Shown here: piece after piece, positions 60,338-64,000 of the stretch
How positions within the stretch are numbered: position 1 is the stretch's first letter
How the letters are laid out: the number at the start of each line of letters is the position of its first letter
NCBI RefSeq assembly: GCF_018449775.1
Contig: NZ_JAAVVB010000003.1
Location: 372,001 to 436,000, forward strand
DNA from: Mucilaginibacter sp. dw_454
GTDB lineage: Bacteria; Bacteroidota; Bacteroidia; Sphingobacteriales; Sphingobacteriaceae
DNA: 64,000 nucleotides
Direction of reading: 5' to 3'
Made by a program: the position numbers and the translations under genes
The notes under the pieces: generated by a model
The model's database searches: none
Seen by the model: only the letters and a program-made list of their open reading frames with translations
What the model was told of the DNA's origin: nothing

Positions 60338-60430
60338 GTTTCCGCTGATAGAAGCGGCCCGGCTTTTCACTCATACGCCTTCAAGGCCTTAGTCACAAGG
60401 CCGGTACCCGTTCCAATCCGTAACGCAAAA
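60338..60430. repeat. Dispersed GC-rich repeat (GGGCGTTTCC...CGGTA type), second copy
   Basis: Shares GGGCGTTTCC, AGAAGCGG, CTCATACGCCTTC and GGCCGGTACC blocks in order with 4767-4862. The adjacent GAGACTCACCC unit recurs near the other copy too, so the two families travel together. Together with 60170-60322 and 60444-60516 it accounts for most of the 698-base gap between sucA and the photolyase gene. Confidence 0.75.
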
Positions 60431-60443
60431 AGAAATAAAAATT

Positions 60444-60516
60444 TGTCATTGCGAGCGAAGCGTGGCAATCGCGAATATTGCATCCTTGCGATTGCCACGC
60501 TACGTTCGCAATGACA
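60444..60516. repeat. GTCATTGCGAG palindromic repeat
   Basis: TGTCATTGCGAGCGAAGCGTG pairs with CACGCTACGTTCGCAATGACA. The loop GCGAATATTGCATCCTTGC is the reverse complement of that at 14368-14440. Confidence 0.9.
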
Positions 60517-60536
60517 AGGACAAGCATTAAATAAGG

Positions 60537-61832
60537 CTATGCCACCACCTCGGCTGGCGCCCAGGTATTAATAAACTCACTGTTGGTTTCCAACTCGCCG
60601 GCTTGTTTGGCCAGGTTAAAATATTTGTTGTCGCGCGGGTCATGGCCCAGGCCGGCTACAAAGGCCCAGTTACCCCAGTTGCTGGCGGGCGAATAGTCTA
60701 TCAGCTTTTCCTCAAAATATGCCGCGCCTTTTTTCCAGTCAAGTTCTAAATCGCGCACCAAATAGCCCGCTACCATTTGCCGGCTGAAGTTGCTGATATA
60801 GCCCGTAGCATTGAGCTTGTGCATGCTGGCATCAATGAAAGGTATCCCTGTGCTGCCAGTCTTCCATTTTTCAAAAAGTTGTTGTTGCTCTGATGACGTA
60901 GTTTCAGGCTGTGCTTCGGCAGCGAAGTACTGTTTGCCATGTTTTTTGAACATAAACCTGAAATAATCGCGCCATAACAGCTCTAACCTGAGCATGCCTG
61001 TATTATGCGCATTCTTATCGTGTTCATGCTTTACAACCGCCCAATAAACCTCGCGCATGGATATACAGCCCAAAGAGATCCAAGGTCCTAATTTCGAAGA
61101 GCGATCAACCGTTGAGCCGTTACGGCCCTTGGTAGGTGTTACCTGCTCGTTGTCGGCAAAGTATTCTTGCAGGCGCGCTAGTCCGGCGGTTTCTCCGCCT
61201 GTAAATTTTATGCGGATACGTGCGTCATCCGCAGGCTCGTCTAAACCCAGGTCTTTCAACGTTGGCATTTGGCCTGCGTCGGTTATTTCAGGAGTTATGA
61301 TCTTTTCGGGAGTGGCTATGCAGGGGCGCACATTACTGTCGCGCTCTACTTTTTTCTTGAAAACCGCAAAGCTATCCGGGATGTCCTTGATCGGAAAAGG
61401 TAGATCCTCTTTATGATATAGCGTATGACCGATAAAATGCTTTAAGTTGAGTTTTAGGTTCCAAAGTGCTGTTTCTACCTCTTCAGAAATATTAGTTTCC
61501 TCATAAGCTACCTCGCGGTGATGGTAAACCTCGCTCACGCCGTATTGCTGGGCCAGTTGCGGTAAAACCTCGGCCGGGTTGCCTGTGCGGATAATCAGCT
61601 CGCCACCTAAGGCTTGCAGGTTTTTACGTAAATCGGCAACAGATTCCAGCAAGAAACGGGCACGCAACGCGCCGGTTTTTGGCGAGCCGTCGGCAGTAGT
61701 CTTGAAATAAAAGGGGTCGAAACAATATACGGGCAGTACTTTATCAGCTTTACGGATTGCTTCTAACAAGATTTCGTTATCACGTATCCGTAAATCATTT
61801 CTAAACCAAACCAGTATCGTTTTCTCGCTCAT
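60537..61832 (-). CDS. Cryptochrome/photolyase, DASH family
   Basis: 431 residues from ATG 61832 (MSEKTILVWFRNDLRIRDNE); the GTG at 61850 adds six residues with no support. Photolyase N-terminal domain with the antenna site, and FAD domain with TGMLRLELLWRDYFRFMFKKHG, GNWAFVAGLGHDPRDNKYFN and the SNWGNWAF tryptophan region. The sequence TGIPFIDASMHKLNATGYISNFSRQMVAGYL is strongly photolyase-like, and the C-terminal DPRDNKYFNLAKQ fits DASH. It repairs pyrimidine dimers in single-stranded DNA or acts in light sensing. Confidence 0.9.
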   Translation of the reverse strand: MSEKTILVWFRNDLRIRDNEILLEAIRKADKVLPVYCFDPFYFKTTADGSPKTGALRARFLLESVADLRKNLQALGGELIIRTGNPAEVLPQLAQQYGVSEVYHHREVAYEETNISEEVETALWNLKLNLKHFIGHTLYHKEDLPFPIKDIPDSFAVFKKKVERDSNVRPCIATPEKIITPEITDAGQMPTLKDLGLDEPADDARIRIKFTGGETAGLARLQEYFADNEQVTPTKGRNGSTVDRSSKLGPWISLGCISMREVYWAVVKHEHDKNAHNTGMLRLELLWRDYFRFMFKKHGKQYFAAEAQPETTSSEQQQLFEKWKTGSTGIPFIDASMHKLNATGYISNFSRQMVAGYLVRDLELDWKKGAAYFEEKLIDYSPASNWGNWAFVAGLGHDPRDNKYFNLAKQAGELETNSEFINTWAPAEVVA

Positions 61833-62026
61833 AGAAAAATCAGCACCCACAAATTTGCAATAAATTTAGGTTATTGTGGCTTGTCTGTACAACTTTATGA
61901 CACGAACACAACATTTGGATTTGCAGCGCATAAAACATCGGCACAAAAAAACCGTTCAATTATTATAGATAAGTGTGACATTTATGCAACTGATGCTCAC
62001 TAACTTTATCCTGTAAATTTACAATT

Positions 62027-62686
62027 ATGGCTACTACAGAAAGTATACAAAAGGCATATATAGATTATGTGCTCACCGAAGGCGAGCAACCGAAATCAGT
62101 CTATCTCTTCGCCAAAAAAAATAAAATGCCCGAAGAAGAGTTTTACCGCTACTTCGGCTCGTTTGACGCGATTGAACAATTCATCTGGGCCGATCTGGCC
62201 AAACGCACTTTAACCGAGATCAGGAGCCAGGAAGTGTGGGGACAATACTCGGCGCGCGAGAAAGCATTGTCTTTCTTCTATGCGTTTTTTGAATTGCTAA
62301 AAGGCAGTCGCAGTTTTGCTGTTTACAGCGTTAAAAAGCAACCTAAGGGTTTTACCACACCAGTTATTTTTAGCGAGCTAAAAACGGTTTTTGAAAATTT
62401 TGCCGATGAAATCCTAACAGAAGGAATTGAATCGAGCGAGTTATCCGACCGTAAGTTTTTCTCAAAACGTTATAAAGATGCCCTTTGGATACAGTTTGGG
62501 TTTGTATTGCATTTTTGGATCAACGATAACTCTGCCGGCTTTGAAAAAACGGACGAGGCTATTGAGAAAGGCGTTAATGTTACGTTCGATCTGTTCCAGC
62601 GTTCACCTATTGATAACCTGTTCGAGTACGGCAAATTTTTGGCTCAACACGGCGGACTAAAAGAAACGATGGGTTTTGGCAATTAA
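62027..62686 (+). CDS. TetR-like regulator
   Basis: 219 residues. The N-terminal helix-turn-helix region (residues ~5-50: YIDYVLTEGEQPKSVYLFAKKNKMPEEEFYRYFGSF is within it) is followed by an all-helical ligand domain. The HTH resembles TetR but is weak, so binding could be diverged. It begins an apparent operon with the HAD gene (11-base overlap) and ABC1 kinase. In Bacteroidota a TetR-HAD-ABC1 order is plausible but I cannot confirm it. The ATG at 62027 is well placed. Confidence 0.78.
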   Translation: MATTESIQKAYIDYVLTEGEQPKSVYLFAKKNKMPEEEFYRYFGSFDAIEQFIWADLAKRTLTEIRSQEVWGQYSAREKALSFFYAFFELLKGSRSFAVYSVKKQPKGFTTPVIFSELKTVFENFADEILTEGIESSELSDRKFFSKRYKDALWIQFGFVLHFWINDNSAGFEKTDEAIEKGVNVTFDLFQRSPIDNLFEYGKFLAQHGGLKETMGFGN

Positions 62687-63374
62687 TAATAATTCCTCCC
62701 CTGCCGGGGGAGGCAAGGAGGGGGCTTTCGCAGCAATTTTTGACATGGATGGCACCATGGTAGACAATACGCCATACCATTTTAAAACCTGGCAAGCGCT
62801 CTACAAAAAATACGATAAAGGCGAACTAAGCAACGAAACCTACAAAGGTGAGATTAGCGGCACGCCAATTATTGATACTATGCGCGGCTTGTTTCCGGAA
62901 GCTGATGAAGACAGACTGCATGAATTGGTAGGCGAGAAAGAAAAGCTTTATCAGGAACTATATAAGCCATTTATCGCGCCGATAAACGGCTTAGAAAATC
63001 TACTGATTACTTTAAAGGATTCCGGCGTAAAGTTGGCCATGGCATCGTCAGCTACCTTAGATGATATCGATTTCGTTTTGCGCCATGTGCCTGTAAGGCA
63101 ATATTTTGATGTGATTATTGACGGAAATCGCGTTAGCAAAGGAAAACCCAACCCGCAGATATTTTTAAAAGCCGCTGCCGACCTGCAAACGAAACCGGAA
63201 GACTGTATTGTGTTTGAGGATTCAATAGCCGGCATTAAAGCAGGCAATGCTGCTGAGATGAAAGTTGTGGGCATAACCACAGCACACCCGGCAGATAAAT
63301 TGCAACCTACCAATCTTACTATTCAAGATTACACAGAACTAAACTTGCAGAAATTGCAGGCGCTATTTGGTTAG
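62676..63374 (+). CDS. HAD-superfamily phosphatase, beta-phosphoglucomutase-like
   Basis: 232 residues. Motif I FDMDGTMVDNTPYHF (~21-35; nucleophile Asp23 and Asp25), motif II ASSATLDDI (Ser/Thr), motif III Lys in KGKPNPQIFLKAA and motif IV EDSIAGIKAGNAAEM. It has the helical cap of phosphoglucomutases. The start ATG overlaps the TetR gene by 11 bases. The first 16 residues are encoded by a GC-rich CTCCCC...GGGGGAG repeat, which is not part of the family core and may be a repeat captured in the frame. Confidence 0.88.
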   Translation: MAINNNSSPAGGGKEGAFAAIFDMDGTMVDNTPYHFKTWQALYKKYDKGELSNETYKGEISGTPIIDTMRGLFPEADEDRLHELVGEKEKLYQELYKPFIAPINGLENLLITLKDSGVKLAMASSATLDDIDFVLRHVPVRQYFDVIIDGNRVSKGKPNPQIFLKAAADLQTKPEDCIVFEDSIAGIKAGNAAEMKVVGITTAHPADKLQPTNLTIQDYTELNLQKLQALFG

Positions 63375-63379
63375 GTGGT

Positions 63380-63470
63380 TTATGGTTCTTAGTTAATGGT
63401 TCATGGCGATAAGCTAATTTCCAAAAACTTTAACTAATCTCCATGAACTATCAACCATGAACTCTTAACT
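63380..63470. repeat. Inverted repeat of ATGGTT/AACCAT units
   Basis: GGTTCTTAGTTAATGGTTCATGG on the left pairs with CCATGAACTATCAACCATG and TTAACTAAC on the right. It is similar in style to the units at 34501. It lies between the HAD gene and the ABC1 kinase. Confidence 0.65.
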
Positions 63471-63474
63471 AACA

Positions 63475-64000
63475 ATGAATAAAGAACAAAACAGTATACC
63501 AACCTCCAAAGTTGAACGGTCGGCTAAGTTTGTGAAGACCGGTTTCAAGGTTGGTGGTAACTATATCAAACATTACTCCAAGAAACTGTTTAACCCCGAG
63601 CTTGACCGCACAGAGCTAAACGAAGACAACGCGGCCGACATTTACCAATCATTAAGTGAATTGAAGGGCAGCGCGCTAAAAGTGGCGCAAATGCTGAGCA
63701 TGGATAAAAACCTGCTGCCAAAGGCTTATGTCGACAAATTTACGCAGTCGCAATACAACGCACCGCCTTTGTCGGGGCCACTGATTGTACAGACGTTTAA
63801 GAAATACTTCGGTAAATCGCCGGAGCAGATCTACGATAAATTTAATATCCGTTCAAGCAATGCAGCTTCGATAGGGCAAGTACACCAGGCCGAGCTAAAT
63901 GGCAAAAAGCTGGCTGTGAAAATTCAATATCCGGGCGTAGGCGATTCGATATCATCCGACTTGAAACTGGTGAAACCGTTTGCATTCCGCTTGTTGGGTA
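63475..64000 (+). CDS. ABC1/AarF/UbiB-type kinase, 5' part only
   Basis: About 175 residues, starting MNKEQNSIPTSKVERSAKF at ATG 63475 and cut by the window end. It has the family's KGSALKVAQMLSMD (KxGQ-type N-terminal motif; A-rich loop AASIGQVHQAEL; VKIQYPGV). These proteins support coenzyme Q or menaquinone synthesis or lipid export; which is unknown here. It follows the HAD gene by 100 bases, with a repeat between. Confidence 0.9.
   Translation, partial: MNKEQNSIPTSKVERSAKFVKTGFKVGGNYIKHYSKKLFNPELDRTELNEDNAADIYQSLSELKGSALKVAQMLSMDKNLLPKAYVDKFTQSQYNAPPLSGPLIVQTFKKYFGKSPEQIYDKFNIRSSNAASIGQVHQAELNGKKLAVKIQYPGVGDSISSDLKLVKPFAFRLLG

Noticed and set aside
2557-60516. CRISPR array suggested by the repeated GTCATTGCGAG units
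   Set aside because: Copies are kilobases apart, palindromic, lack uniform spacers and have no Cas genes.

Overview
The window looks like a chromosomal segment from a Bacteroidota bacterium of the family Sphingobacteriaceae; Mucilaginibacter or Pedobacter is my best guess. The grounds are protein style (CarboxypepD_reg-type N-terminus on a TonB-dependent receptor, PorT-like barrels, Lnt and LpxH of Bacteroidota type), promoters of the TTTG-N~20-TAnnTTTG kind, weak Shine-Dalgarno signals, and many intergenic inverted repeats of the GTCATTGCGAG type. No phage, plasmid, transposase or CRISPR array was seen.

Layout. 1-3.9 kb: end-truncated histidine kinase, gltX, a long dispersed repeat, an Lrp/AsnC regulator. 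3.9-5.5 kb: no protein gene, but a tandem pair of structured tRNA-like RNAs followed by a cluster of dispersed repeats. 5.6-15.7 kb: M3 peptidase, SGNH esterase, beta-barrel protein, CsbD-like protein, CtpA-type protease, a tandem duplicated His/Asp-rich secreted protein, LpxH and prfA. 15.9-20.3 kb: ApbE-like protein, two envelope proteins and a two-component system. 20.4-24.4 kb: DUF6515-like Gly-rich protein, Ku, a 51-residue membrane protein, M61 peptidase. 24.5-30.6 kb: marR plus a complete RND efflux operon. 30.6-38.2 kb: receiver protein, BadF-type kinase, lnt, rsmI, serS, pseudo-receiver, CsaA-like/SdpI-like/tadA operon, heme oxygenase. 38.3-41.4 kb: bacteriophytochrome kinase (convergent with the heme oxygenase) and superoxide dismutase. 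41.7-48.2 kb: MDR oxidoreductase and flavin/2Fe-2S reductase, a second long dispersed repeat, and a TonB receptor/PepSY/small-protein iron locus. 48.3-54.8 kb: BstA-like transferase, amidase, FAD oxidoreductase, barrel protein, GT39-like transferase. 55-60 kb: sucA and sucB with a lipoprotein SGNH hydrolase gene between them. 60.5-64 kb: DASH-type photolyase, TetR-like regulator, HAD phosphatase and a truncated ABC1/UbiB kinase.

Functional threads: translation (gltX, serS, prfA, rsmI, tadA, tRNA-like RNAs), envelope building (lpxH, lnt, RND pump, proteases), light sensing and repair (heme oxygenase, phytochrome, photolyase, Ku), iron uptake, and the TCA cycle.

The most unusual item is the RNA pair at 4050-4161 and 4209-4323. 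Both fold as seven-bp-acceptor, class II cloverleaves with an apparent GUC anticodon and a 40-44 nt variable arm made of nested helices. Paired-base changes between the two copies preserve the acceptor stem and every variable-arm helix, which argues for a functional RNA rather than decayed tRNA.
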